Below are positions 37,935 through 46,170 of a stretch of 64,000 nt of DNA, one piece after another (position 1 is the stretch's first letter; every line of letters begins with the position of its first letter). Origin of the DNA: Brachybacterium phenoliresistens. Lineage in GTDB: Bacteria; Actinomycetota; Actinomycetes; Actinomycetales; Dermabacteraceae. The notes under the pieces are model-generated. The model searched no databases. It saw only the letters and a program-made list of their open reading frames with translations, and was not told the origin of the DNA. The translations under genes were made by a program, and so were the position numbers. The stretch lies in NCBI RefSeq assembly GCF_000576425.1, contig NZ_KK069996.1, positions 77,846 through 141,845 of the forward strand, written 5' to 3'.

Positions 37935-37987
37935 TTGTCCACAGCCGATGACCACCGGGCCCGCCCGCCTGCGGGCTCGTCTACCCT
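37935..37987 (+). promoter_or_regulatory. TTGTCCACA element with a TAnnnT hexamer, upstream of SAF/CpaE
   Basis: TTGTCCACA at 37935-37943 is identical to the actinobacterial DnaA-box consensus. TACCCT at 37982-37987 begins 47 bp after the start of that 9-mer. The same pair, with the same 47-bp offset, recurs before the main Tad locus at 51356-51408. It is 72 bp before the ATG at 38059. Confidence 0.6.
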
Positions 37988-38058
37988 CGAACCAGCGCGG
38001 CCCGCCGCGCCCGTCCCCGCCCCTGGCCGTCACGCCGCGGCCGTCCCCGGAGGTCCCG

Positions 38059-38706
38059 ATGACCGATGCCGCCCCCGCCCCCGCAACGATGCGCCTGCGG
38101 AGACCCCGCTGGAAGGACCCGCGCCTGGTGGTCGGCATCGCCCTGGTGCTGCTGAGCATCCTGCTCGGCTCCGTGCTCGTCTCCCGCCTGGCCGAGACGA
38201 CCACCGTCCTCGCCGCCCGCGTGGACATCGTTCCCGGCGACGTCATCACCGCCGACAAGCTCACGTCTGTGGACGTGCGCCTCGGAGAGCTCGAGGGCCT
38301 CTACGTCCGCGATCTCGAGGCGATCCCCGAGGGGTCCGTGGCCATGCAGACGGTCCGCTCCGGGGAGCTGCTGACCGTCTCCGCGGTGGGGCAGGGCACG
38401 GAGGTTCCGCTGCGTCCCGTCGTGCTGCCCGTCGAGGAGTCGGTCGCGCAGTCCGTCGCGCCCGGCGGGCAGGTCGAGCTGTGGCGCACCCGCGAGGGGA
38501 TCGACGGCGCCCCGCCCACCGCGGAGCTCCTCATCGACAGCGCCGTCGTGCGCCGGGTCGACGAGGGCAGCGCGATCGGGATGCGCTCGATGACCGTCGA
38601 GGTCCTCGTGCCCGCCGAGGACGTGCCGCTGGTCCTCGAGGCGCTGGCCGAGGACGCCCGGCTGGACGTCATCGGAGTCCCCGGCGCCCAGGGGGCGCGC
38701 TCATGA
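38059..38706 (+). CDS. SAF domain protein (CpaB/RcpC-like)
   Basis: A 215-residue protein with a short cytoplasmic N-terminus, one membrane helix (VVGIALVLLSILLGSVLV) and an SAF domain (VDIVPGDVITADKLTSVDV, then IPEGSVAMQTVRSGELLTVSAV). CpaB proteins are the periplasmic/outer wall parts of Tad pilus systems. Good GGAGG ribosome-binding site before ATG 38059. It overlaps the CpaE-like gene by four bases, so the two act together. Confidence 0.87.
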   Translation: MTDAAPAPATMRLRRPRWKDPRLVVGIALVLLSILLGSVLVSRLAETTTVLAARVDIVPGDVITADKLTSVDVRLGELEGLYVRDLEAIPEGSVAMQTVRSGELLTVSAVGQGTEVPLRPVVLPVEESVAQSVAPGGQVELWRTREGIDGAPPTAELLIDSAVVRRVDEGSAIGMRSMTVEVLVPAEDVPLVLEALAEDARLDVIGVPGAQGARS

Positions 38707-39914
38707 TCGACATCGTGCTGTGCGCCTCGGGGAGCGACGAGGTCCGCATCGTGCACGACCTCGCCCCGACGGGGTCCCGGGCACGGGTCGTCCGGCGCTG
38801 CGCGGATCTGGCGGAGACCCGCGGCGCCGCGGCCGCCGGGATCGGCGACGTCGTCGTCATCGACCTCACCGTGCGCGGCCTGGACCGCGATGCGATCGCG
38901 GATCTGCTGCGCACGGGCGCCGCCGTGGTGGGCCTGCGCCCCGACAGCGCCGCCCTGGGCCGCACCGACCTGGGGCTGCGCCACGTCGTCGACTCCTCCG
39001 CGTCGGTCGAGGAGATCCTCACGGCGATCGAGGCGGCCATCGGCGAGGACGAGGAGGAGGTCGACGCCTGGACCCAGGGTCCTCCGGCCGATCCCAGCGA
39101 CGACGAGCCGCGAGGCCGGATCCTCGTGGTGTGGGGACCCGCCGGAGCCCCGGGACGCTCGACCGTCGCCGTGAACCTCGCCGCGGAGGCCGCGGCCGCC
39201 GGGACGGAGACGGTCCTGGTCGATGCCGACACCTACGCCCCGAGCCTCGCGCAGATGCTCGGCGTGCTGGAGGAGGCTCCCGGCCTCGTGGCCGCGTGCC
39301 GGGCGAGCGCCCGGGACACGCTGGATGCGCGGACGCTGGCCGGGCTTCTTCCCTCGCTGGGGCCGGGGCTGCGGCTGCTAACCGGGATCGGCGTCGCCGC
39401 CCGCTGGGCGGAGGTCCGGCCCAGCGGCCTGGACGGCGTGTGGTCCGCGCTGCGCCGCCGCGGCGGGCTCGTGATCGTCGACGTGGCCGCAAACCTCGAG
39501 GAGGACGAGGAGCTCAGCTACGACACGAGCGCCCCGCAGCGCAACGGCGCCGCGCTCTCCGCCCTGCAGGCGGCCGACCAGGTGCTGGCCGTGGTCGATG
39601 CCGAGCCCGTCGGCATCACCCGGCTGATCCGCGAGCGCGAGCGGCTCGAGGAGCTCGGGGTGTCCGATCTGGCCGTCCTGGTCAACCGCACGACCTCCCT
39701 GATCCCGGCGCAGCGGCTGGAGGAGCTGCTGGCGGGGAGGATGCCGCTGGCGTCCCTGCACGCCCTGCCCGAGGACTCGGCCGCATGCCATCGCGCGGCC
39801 TGGGACGGGGCGCTGCTGGCCGAATCCGCCCCGCGCAGCCCGCTGCGCCGTGCCCTGAAGGAGCTGGCCTGCTCGCCGCTGGTGCAGGGCGCGCCCGCCC
39901 GGGTGGCAGGATGA
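38703..39914 (+). CDS. CpaE-like P-loop ATPase
   Basis: A 403-residue protein: an N-terminal receiver-like region (about 1-125) and a MinD/ParA-type ATPase. The Walker A is GPAGAPGRST, where the two Lys residues of the canonical deviant Walker A (KGGxGKT) are replaced; actinobacterial CpaE homologues commonly show GAPGR at this site. The DADTYAPSLAQMLG and VDVAANLEEDEEL stretches follow. CpaE localises or assists Tad pilus assembly. ATG 38703 overlaps the SAF gene stop. Confidence 0.83.
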   Translation: MIDIVLCASGSDEVRIVHDLAPTGSRARVVRRCADLAETRGAAAAGIGDVVVIDLTVRGLDRDAIADLLRTGAAVVGLRPDSAALGRTDLGLRHVVDSSASVEEILTAIEAAIGEDEEEVDAWTQGPPADPSDDEPRGRILVVWGPAGAPGRSTVAVNLAAEAAAAGTETVLVDADTYAPSLAQMLGVLEEAPGLVAACRASARDTLDARTLAGLLPSLGPGLRLLTGIGVAARWAEVRPSGLDGVWSALRRRGGLVIVDVAANLEEDEELSYDTSAPQRNGAALSALQAADQVLAVVDAEPVGITRLIRERERLEELGVSDLAVLVNRTTSLIPAQRLEELLAGRMPLASLHALPEDSAACHRAAWDGALLAESAPRSPLRRALKELACSPLVQGAPARVAG

Positions 39915-39918
39915 GCGC

Positions 39919-40371
39919 ATGAGGATCTATCTGCCCGTGACCCCTGCCGAGCACGCCGCGCTGCGCTCCGGTGCCGGGGCCCTGGAGCTTCCTGCCGGAC
40001 GCTCCGCCTGGGCCGTGCATGCCTCGGCGCGCACGGACCGCCCGGGGGAGGACCCCGAGGATCTCGAGTACGACGCCCTGCAGGACGCCGTGCACGTCGC
40101 CCTGACCTCCGGCCCCCAGGAGGACCCGGATCGTCGCGCCCTGGTGGTGGCGGGGGACGTCCCCGACCGGGCCGTGGTCGAGTCCCCCGAGGAGGGCGGG
40201 GCCTACGGCATCGAGCTCCCCGCGCCCGCCACGCTGCGGATCGCCGCCTTCCACGTGAGCGAGCTGGGGGCGCGCGCCGTCGAGGCCGACGACACGGACC
40301 CGGCCCTGCTGTGGTTCGACGCCAGCGAGGGCGCCGCGGCGCTGGACTACGCGGAGGCGCCGTCGCGGTAG
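39919..40371 (+). CDS. DUF6912 family protein
   Basis: A 150-residue protein starting MRIYLPVTPAEHAAL, with an EYDALQDAVHVAL helix and ERAVVESP-like strands; this matches the actinobacterial DUF6912 pattern as I know it. It starts 4 bp after the CpaE-like stop and its 3' end overlaps the convergent DUF2505 gene by 25 bp. Function unknown. Confidence 0.78.
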   Translation: MRIYLPVTPAEHAALRSGAGALELPAGRSAWAVHASARTDRPGEDPEDLEYDALQDAVHVALTSGPQEDPDRRALVVAGDVPDRAVVESPEEGGAYGIELPAPATLRIAAFHVSELGARAVEADDTDPALLWFDASEGAAALDYAEAPSR

Positions 40372-40853
40372 GTGCGGGCCGCCTTCTGCTCGGCCTTCAG
40401 CACGCGCGAGACGTACGGCATGGCCGCCTTCTCCAGACGCTTGCCGAGCACCGGGACCTTCGCGACGAGCTCGCCGTCGATCACGATGTCCGTGGTGCCC
40501 TCCGCGCCCGGGGTCATGGAGACCGAGGCGGTCATCGAGGCCGGGGTGCCGACCACGACGAGATGCGTGGTGCCGGTGCGGCTGCCGTCGGCCTGCGGGG
40601 CCGACCACTGCTGGACCTCGCGCACCGTGATCGAGGAGCCCACGAAGGGGCGGGCGATGTCCGGGACGCGGTCGGTCGGCATGGAGAGGTCCGTCGAGAC
40701 GGTGAACGCGGCCTGCACGTCGCCCTCCACGCTCGAGGACGCGTCCTGCGCGCCCAGCACCTCGCCGCGGACCGTCGCGTAGCGCGGATCGGCGTACATC
40801 GCGGCGACGTCCTGCGCGGGCATCGGCAGGCTCAGGGTCTCCGTCAGCTTCAT
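40347..40853 (-). CDS. DUF2505 domain-containing protein
   Basis: A 168-residue START/SRPBCC-like protein: MKLTETLSLPMPAQDVAAMYADPRYATVRGEVL marks the N-terminus, with strands such as TTHLVVVGTPASMTASVSM. DUF2505 proteins are thought to bind hydrophobic ligands; none is known here. ATG 40853 has GGAGGAAG upstream; the frame open a little further upstream is not homologous. It is divergent from pdtaS across a 22-bp tandem duplication. Confidence 0.85.
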   Translation of the reverse strand: MKLTETLSLPMPAQDVAAMYADPRYATVRGEVLGAQDASSSVEGDVQAAFTVSTDLSMPTDRVPDIARPFVGSSITVREVQQWSAPQADGSRTGTTHLVVVGTPASMTASVSMTPGAEGTTDIVIDGELVAKVPVLGKRLEKAAMPYVSRVLKAEQKAARTYRDGASA

Positions 40854-40872
40854 GGTCTCTTCCTCCAGCATC

Positions 40873-40916
40873 GGCGATGAGGCCAACTCTATGTGGCGAT
40901 CGGGCCAACTCTATGC
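40873..40916. repeat. 22-bp tandem duplication in the DUF2505/pdtaS divergent promoter region
   Basis: Two adjacent 22-bp copies (40873-40894 and 40895-40916) agree at 19 positions, including a 13-bp identical core GGCCAACTCTATG. On the minus strand each copy has TAGAGT, a possible -10 for DUF2505. The duplication may double a promoter or operator. Confidence 0.9.
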
Positions 40917-40943
40917 CAGGCACCGGCAGCTGCCGGGCGGCCC

Positions 40944-40949
40944 TAAGCT
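40944..40949 (+). promoter_or_regulatory. -10 hexamer for a leaderless pdtaS transcript
   Basis: TAAGCT lies 6 nt before ATG 40956. Confidence 0.5.
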
Positions 40950-40955
40950 GGTGGC

Positions 40956-42449
40956 ATGCCCAGCCTCGCGAAGTTCCTCTCCGACTCCACCGGTTCCCTC
41001 TCCGCCGCCGCCGAGTGGCTGCAGCTCCTGGTGGGGGACTGGAACCTTGTGGCGGACCTGCTGCGCTCGGATCTGGTGCTGTGGATCGAGCGGGAGGGCG
41101 AGGTCCTCGCCATCGCCCACTGCCGTCCCGCGACCGGCCAGTCCGTCTACTACGACGATCCCGTCGGCAGCCCCGCCCCCGAGGACATCGCCGGCGACAT
41201 CTCGCAGCTGCTGGCGGGCCATCCCGTCGACCGCACGGCCCGCGCCGTGCAGCGCGAGGACCGCCCCGCCCGGGTGCGCCTGACGCCGGTGCGCAAGGAG
41301 GGGAAGCTGCTGGCCGCCGTCACGGTGGAGACCTCCGCGCAGGAGACCGCGGCCGGCACCGCCGAGGCCCACATGGACGAGCTGGGCCAGCGCCTGCTGC
41401 AGATGATGGACGCCGGCGCCTACCCGATCGCGGGGGCTCCGATCCCGCCGAGGCGCGGCGCCCCGCGCGTGGGCGACGGGATCGTCCAGCTCGACGAGAC
41501 GGGGACCGTGCAGTGGGCCTCGCCCAATGCGCTCTCGGCCTTCCACCGCTTCGGGGTCGAGGGGGACATGCGCGAGCGCACGCTCGCGGAGCTGAGCACC
41601 GAGGTCATCCAGACCCGTTCCCCGGTGGACGAGTCGCTGCCGCTGGTGCTCATGGGGCGGGCCGCCTGGCGGTCGGACATGCAGGCCCGCGGCGGGACGC
41701 TGTCGCTGCGCGCGGTGCCGCTGACGGAGGCGGGCCGGCGCACCGGCGCGATCGTGCTGGTCCGGGACGTCACCGAGCTGCGCCGTCGCGAGCGGGAGCT
41801 CATCACCAAGGATGCGACCATCCGCGAGGTCCACCATCGCGTCAAGAACAACCTGCAGACGGTGGCGGCGCTGCTGCGCCTGCAGTCGCGGCGCATGAAG
41901 TCGGAGGAGGCCCGCGACGCCCTCTCCGAGGCCATGCGACGGGTCTCCACCATCGCGCTGGTGCACGAGTCCCTGCTGCAGGGCAGCGAGGAGACCGTGT
42001 TCTTCGACGAGGTGATCGACCGCTGCCTGCGCCTGGCCGTGGACGCCGCGAGCGCCTCGGTGCGCCATGTGGGCGCGCCGGCCGTGGGAGGCAGCCAGGT
42101 CGAGGTGCGCACCTCCAAGGAGGGCAAGGCCGGGGCGGTCCGGGCCGAGGAGGCCACGCCGCTGGCGCTCGTGGTCACCGAGCTCGCCACCAATGCGGTC
42201 GAGCACGGCCTGTCCGACACCGGCGGGACCCTCACCGTGCGCAGCGAGCGCAAGGGGAGCCATCTGGTCATCTCCATCGAGGACGACGGCGTGGGCATGG
42301 GATCCCGGGGCGCGCCCACCGGTCTGGGCACGAACATCGCCCAGACGCTCGTGCAGGGCGAGCTCGGCGGGACGCTGACCTGGGAGGACCGCAGCGGCGG
42401 GGGGACCCGGGCCACGGTCGACGTCTACCTCGACCCGATCGGCGTCTGA
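40956..42449 (+). CDS. pdtaS: PdtaS-type sensor histidine kinase
   Basis: A 497-residue cytoplasmic kinase: GAF-like N-terminus (about 1-150), PAS domain (VQLDETGTVQWASPNALSAF), HisKA_2 box HHRVKNNLQ, and a HATPase domain with N box VVTELATNAVEHGL, then DDGVGMGS. PdtaS acts with the RNA-binding regulator PdtaR in mycobacteria and controls antitermination through ANTAR targets; the partner is not in this window. whiB1 is convergent downstream, the mycobacterial arrangement. A strong terminator follows. Confidence 0.95.
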   Translation: MPSLAKFLSDSTGSLSAAAEWLQLLVGDWNLVADLLRSDLVLWIEREGEVLAIAHCRPATGQSVYYDDPVGSPAPEDIAGDISQLLAGHPVDRTARAVQREDRPARVRLTPVRKEGKLLAAVTVETSAQETAAGTAEAHMDELGQRLLQMMDAGAYPIAGAPIPPRRGAPRVGDGIVQLDETGTVQWASPNALSAFHRFGVEGDMRERTLAELSTEVIQTRSPVDESLPLVLMGRAAWRSDMQARGGTLSLRAVPLTEAGRRTGAIVLVRDVTELRRRERELITKDATIREVHHRVKNNLQTVAALLRLQSRRMKSEEARDALSEAMRRVSTIALVHESLLQGSEETVFFDEVIDRCLRLAVDAASASVRHVGAPAVGGSQVEVRTSKEGKAGAVRAEEATPLALVVTELATNAVEHGLSDTGGTLTVRSERKGSHLVISIEDDGVGMGSRGAPTGLGTNIAQTLVQGELGGTLTWEDRSGGGTRATVDVYLDPIGV

Positions 42450-42454
42450 CGCGC

Positions 42455-42486
42455 GAGGAGCCCGTCGCGACGGCGACGGGCTCCTC
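42455..42486. terminator. Strong bidirectional stem-loop between pdtaS and whiB1
   Basis: A 14-bp perfect stem (42455-42468 with 42473-42486; GAGGAGCCCGTCGC and complement), loop GACG, in the 100-bp gap between convergent genes. Confidence 0.8.
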
Positions 42487-42549
42487 GGAAGTCGAGCAGA
42501 TCGGCCGCGGACCCGAGGGGGCGGGGCGACGGCCGCGGTGCGGCGGGTC

Positions 42550-42798
42550 TCAGCCTGCGCGGCGGGCGCGGGCGTTGCGGCGCTTGAGGGAGCGGCGCTC
42601 GTCCTCGGACAGACCACCCCAGACACCCGAGTCCTGACCGGTCTCCAGGGCGAACTTCAGGCACGCCGTCATGACGTCGCAGCGCTGGCACACCGCCTTC
42701 GCCTCCTGGATCTGCGTGATCGCCGGCCCGGTGTTCCCGATCGGGAAGAACAGCTCGGGATCCTGCGTGAGGCACTCTGCGCGGTGGCGCCAGTCCAT
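42550..42798 (-). CDS. whiB1: WhiB1 transcriptional regulator
   Basis: An 82-residue [4Fe-4S] protein very close in pattern to mycobacterial WhiB1: starts MDWRHRAECLTQDPELFFP, then CQRC and ACL for the remaining cluster Cys ligands, TGQDSGVWGGLSEDER, and a basic tail. WhiB1 binds the sigma-70 region 4 and is NO-sensitive and essential in mycobacteria. ATG 42798 is fixed by homology; a longer frame upstream is not conserved. GAAAGAGAG precedes it. Confidence 0.96.
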   Translation of the reverse strand: MDWRHRAECLTQDPELFFPIGNTGPAITQIQEAKAVCQRCDVMTACLKFALETGQDSGVWGGLSEDERRSLKRRNARARRAG

Positions 42799-42952
42799 CG
42801 TCACTCTCTCTTTCCGGATCACCCCGCCGCACCCGGAGGATGCGGCACGGTGGTGCTCTCGCCCGCTGTTCGGGCGATGTTCGTGGGACGGCCTCTTCGT
42901 GCCGCGGCCGGAGCGTGAGATGCCCTCCGGGGCGCGAAGGCGGGCTGATTCC

Positions 42953-42981
42953 ATTGTTGCGGGGTGACCCGGTGGTCACAA
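42953..42981 (-). promoter_or_regulatory. Candidate whiB1 promoter with inverted repeat
   Basis: On the minus strand TTGTGA (42981-42976) and AACAAT (42958-42953) form a 4/6 and 4/6 promoter match with a 17-bp spacer, about 155 bp before the ATG. The perfect inverted repeat GTGACC-N4-GGTCAC at 42964-42979 overlaps the -35 and spacer. Mycobacterial whiB1 is regulated by a CRP family protein; the half-site spacing here (8 bp between TGTGA-type halves) differs from the classic 6. Confidence 0.45.
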
Positions 42982-43070
42982 GGGGATGCGCAGGTCAGGT
43001 GGGTGGCACTTCCCACAGCCCAGAGCCTTGCGTCGAAACGTCCGATACGGGCGTCCTGGTCGGCGGGCGA

Positions 43071-43076
43071 TACAGT
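43071..43076 (+). promoter_or_regulatory. -10 hexamer for a leaderless transcript
   Basis: TACAGT lies 6 nt before ATG 43083. Confidence 0.5.
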
Positions 43077-43082
43077 GCTGGC

Positions 43083-43583
43083 ATGACGACGTCCGAGCCC
43101 GCGCAGGGCGCCCCGGGACGCCCGGGTGCGGCCCGTCCCGACCGCCCCGAGGCGCCCGCCCTGCTCGGGACCCGCCGCGCGGCGGCCGCGCTCCTGGCCC
43201 TGGAGGGCCTCGCCCTGCTGGGCGTGGCGACCTTCGCCTTCGCGGTGATCGCCCGCGTCCCCGAGGGCGGACGGTTCGGCACCGGGCTGGGGATCTTCGT
43301 CATCGCCTTCGCCCTGGCCGTGTTCGCCGCGGCCCGATCGATCCTGGCCCGCACCCGCTTCGGCGTCGGCTACGGCATCACCTGGCAGCTGTTCCAGGCC
43401 CTGGTGGGCGCCAGCCTGCTCACCGCCGGTCTGATCCCCGAGGGGTTCGCGGCGATCGCCGTCGCCGTCGCGACCTTCGTGCTTCTCACCCGGATCGCCC
43501 GGGCCACCCCTCTGCCCCACGATCTCGCCGCCGCGGCGGAGGACCGCCGCGACGGCACCGGCCCCTCGCGCCCGCGGCGCTGA
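43083..43583 (+). CDS. Small integral membrane protein, unknown function
   Basis: A 166-residue protein with a Pro/Ala-rich cytoplasmic N-terminus (~30 residues) and four hydrophobic segments (AAALLALEGLALLGVATFAF; LGIFVIAFALAVFAAA; ITWQLFQALVGASLLTAGLI; IAVAVATFVLLTRIA). It resembles small DUF-type membrane proteins of Micrococcales near whiB1. ATG 43083 is leaderless-like. Convergent with the permease gene 43 bp away. Confidence 0.78.
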   Translation: MTTSEPAQGAPGRPGAARPDRPEAPALLGTRRAAAALLALEGLALLGVATFAFAVIARVPEGGRFGTGLGIFVIAFALAVFAAARSILARTRFGVGYGITWQLFQALVGASLLTAGLIPEGFAAIAVAVATFVLLTRIARATPLPHDLAAAAEDRRDGTGPSRPRR

Positions 43584-43626
43584 CGCCGGGGGCGGAGGAG
43601 CCGGAGGACGTCCGCGACCTGGGGGA

Positions 43627-46170
43627 TCAGGACTCGGCCGCGGCCAGGGCCTGTGCGGGAGCCGTCGAGGCGGCGCGACGGGCCGGCAGCACCGAGGCGA
43701 TCAGTCCCGCCGCGAGGGTCAGCACGATCACCGTCAGGACCTGCACCCAGGGCACGGTGACGACGGTCGGGAAGGTCGAGCCGAAGATCGCCATGATCCC
43801 CGTGGTGCCGTAGAGCATCCCCAGGGCCACGCCCAGCACCGCGCCGATCACCGCGAGCAGCAGGCCCTCCCAGGCGAGCATGGAACGCATCTGGGCGCGG
43901 GTGGTGCCCAGCGCCCGCAGCAGCGCGTTCTCGCCGGTGCGCTCGACCACGCCGAGGCTCAGCGTGTTGGCCACGCCGACCAGGGCCACGAGCACGGCGA
44001 CCGCGAGCAGGCCCAGGGTGATCGCCAGCAGCACGCCGAGGATCTGCCCGTACATCTCCCGCTCGACGCCCTCGGCGCTCATGGACGGGTCGGTGAAGCC
44101 GCCCTCCTCGAGCGCATCGCGCAGGTTCAGCAGGATCGTGGTCGAGTCGAGCCCGCCGCGGGCGCTGGCGCCGGGGGCGGCCATGTCCACGAACAGGGCG
44201 GTGGCCGGATCGCCGCCGGCCAGCTGCGCGAAGGTCGCCGGGGTCAGCAGGCTCATCGCGAGGTTGCCGTCGAGCTCGACGGTCACCGGCACGGTGCCGC
44301 CGTCGGCGGCGGGAAGCGTGAGCACCTGCCCGTCGTGCAGCCCGAACTGCTCTGCGCGATCCCCGCCGGTCAGCAGCACGCCGTCGGCCATCTTCGCGGA
44401 GATGTCCCCGCGCACGGCGACGTCGTCGATCTCCTCGGGCGTGGGGCCGTAGACGGTCATCGTGTCGCGGGCGTCGACGTCCAGCTCCGCCGTGGGGACC
44501 TCCACGGCCTTCTCGATGCCCTGCACCGCCTCGACCTGGGCGACGGCGTCCTGCGGCATCGCCTCGGCCCGGACGACCATGTCGATCGGCTTGCGGTTGT
44601 CGAGATCGGAGGTCAGCGAGACCTCCGCGGTGTGGGCGCCCACCGCCATCATGGTCATGAGGGTGGTGCCGATCAGGAGCGCGGAGATCGTCGCCGCGCT
44701 GCGGCGGGGGTGGCGCAGCGTGTTGGCCGCGGCCACCGTGGCAGGGACCCCGCCCAGGCGCCGCACCACGCGGCCGATGAGGGAGGTCGCGATCGGGGTG
44801 AGCACGACCAGGCCCACGAGCGCGGCCACGAAGCTGACGACGCCGCCGGCGATGGCCAGCAGCAGCCCCGGGCCCGTGGTCCCGGCCAGGGAGATGCCGG
44901 TCCCGGCCAGCAGCATGCCGACGCCGGCGACGAACGCGGCCGCGGAGCCGACGGCGCGCAGCCGCCCGGCCCCTCGGGAGCTCGCCTCGACGGGGCGCAG
45001 CGCCTCCAGCGGGGCGACCCGGGTCGCCCGGCGCAGCGGGGAGACCCCGGCGAAGACGGTCACCAGCACCCCGGCGATCAGCGGCAGCGCCACCGACAGC
45101 ACGCTGACGGGGACGATGCCGAGGCCCGGGGTGGCCCCCAGCAGGAAGGCCGCGAGCAGGGCCAGCTGGGCCAGGACGTGCCCGAGCAGCAGCCCCGCGA
45201 CGGAGCCGACCAGCCCGACGCGCAGCGACTCCCCGCGCACGGTCGCCGTGACCTGCCGGCGGGTGGCGCCGAGGGTGCGCAGCAGGGCGAGGTCGCGGGT
45301 GCGCTGGGCGAGGGTGACGGTGAAGGTGTTGCCGACCACCACGGCCGCGGTGAGCAGGGCGATGACGACGAACACGCCGAAGATGGACCCCATGGCGACC
45401 ATCCCGGACAGGCCCTGGGACTTCGCCTCGGCGATGGCCTGCTCGGCGGTGACGATCTCGACACCGGCGGTCGAGCCGGAGCGCGCGATCGCCTCGGCAT
45501 CGGCCCCCGGGGTGAGGGCGGCATGCCAGGTGTAGGTGCTCGCCGGGAGGTCGCCGCCGGTCAGGACCGGGGCGTTGGCCGCGGTGAGCACGGCCCAGGG
45601 CGTGTCGAAGGCGAACAGGTCCGAGCCGGAGGCCGAGGGAGCGAGGATCCCGGTGACCTCGAGGGACACCTGCTGCTCCTCGCCCTGCGCGTCGTAGGTC
45701 TGCGCGAGGACCGCGTCGCCGACGCCGACCCCGAGGGCCTCCGCCGTCTCCGGGGCGAGCGTGATCTCGTGATCGCCGACGGCCTCGCGGCCCTCGCCGA
45801 CCGCGGTGGGGGCCACCTCCTGCGGCGGGAGCGTGCGCAGCTCGACGAAGCGGGGAGATCCTCCCGGCGCCGCGGACCGCAGCTCCGTGTAGTACGAGGC
45901 GACCGGCCACATGGCCGCGACGTCCCGGAGCGCGGGGGCGGGCGGGGCGCTGACGGTGCCGTCGGCGTTCTCGACCGGCTCCGCGCCGCCGGTGTCGATG
46001 ACCAGATCGGCGCCGCGGTAGGTCGACTCGGCGCTCTGGTCCAGGGACGCGGTCATGAGGTTGCCCGCCAGCACGAGCACGGCGACGAACGCGGTGGACA
46101 GGGCGATGGTGACGATGGCGGCGACATGGCGCCGCACCGGGGTGATGCGGGGACGTGCGGGCCGGCTCAT
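43627..46170 (-). CDS. FtsX-like permease of an ABC exporter (MacB type)
   Basis: An 847-residue protein with two FtsX-like four-helix halves: an N-terminal helix, an extracytoplasmic domain (~200 residues), three helices around residues 260-400, linker helices, a second extracytoplasmic domain, and three C-terminal helices (LGVVERTGENALLRALGTTRAQMRSM in the second core). Such permeases act in lipoprotein or peptide export or in resistance modules. ATG 46170 overlaps the ATPase gene stop. Two-component genes lie immediately upstream on the same strand. Confidence 0.93.
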   Translation of the reverse strand: MSRPARPRITPVRRHVAAIVTIALSTAFVAVLVLAGNLMTASLDQSAESTYRGADLVIDTGGAEPVENADGTVSAPPAPALRDVAAMWPVASYYTELRSAAPGGSPRFVELRTLPPQEVAPTAVGEGREAVGDHEITLAPETAEALGVGVGDAVLAQTYDAQGEEQQVSLEVTGILAPSASGSDLFAFDTPWAVLTAANAPVLTGGDLPASTYTWHAALTPGADAEAIARSGSTAGVEIVTAEQAIAEAKSQGLSGMVAMGSIFGVFVVIALLTAAVVVGNTFTVTLAQRTRDLALLRTLGATRRQVTATVRGESLRVGLVGSVAGLLLGHVLAQLALLAAFLLGATPGLGIVPVSVLSVALPLIAGVLVTVFAGVSPLRRATRVAPLEALRPVEASSRGAGRLRAVGSAAAFVAGVGMLLAGTGISLAGTTGPGLLLAIAGGVVSFVAALVGLVVLTPIATSLIGRVVRRLGGVPATVAAANTLRHPRRSAATISALLIGTTLMTMMAVGAHTAEVSLTSDLDNRKPIDMVVRAEAMPQDAVAQVEAVQGIEKAVEVPTAELDVDARDTMTVYGPTPEEIDDVAVRGDISAKMADGVLLTGGDRAEQFGLHDGQVLTLPAADGGTVPVTVELDGNLAMSLLTPATFAQLAGGDPATALFVDMAAPGASARGGLDSTTILLNLRDALEEGGFTDPSMSAEGVEREMYGQILGVLLAITLGLLAVAVLVALVGVANTLSLGVVERTGENALLRALGTTRAQMRSMLAWEGLLLAVIGAVLGVALGMLYGTTGIMAIFGSTFPTVVTVPWVQVLTVIVLTLAAGLIASVLPARRAASTAPAQALAAAES

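Noticed and set aside
42964-42979. Classical CRP site upstream of whiB1
   Set aside because: The TGTGA-like halves are 8 bp apart rather than 6, so I report only an inverted repeat.
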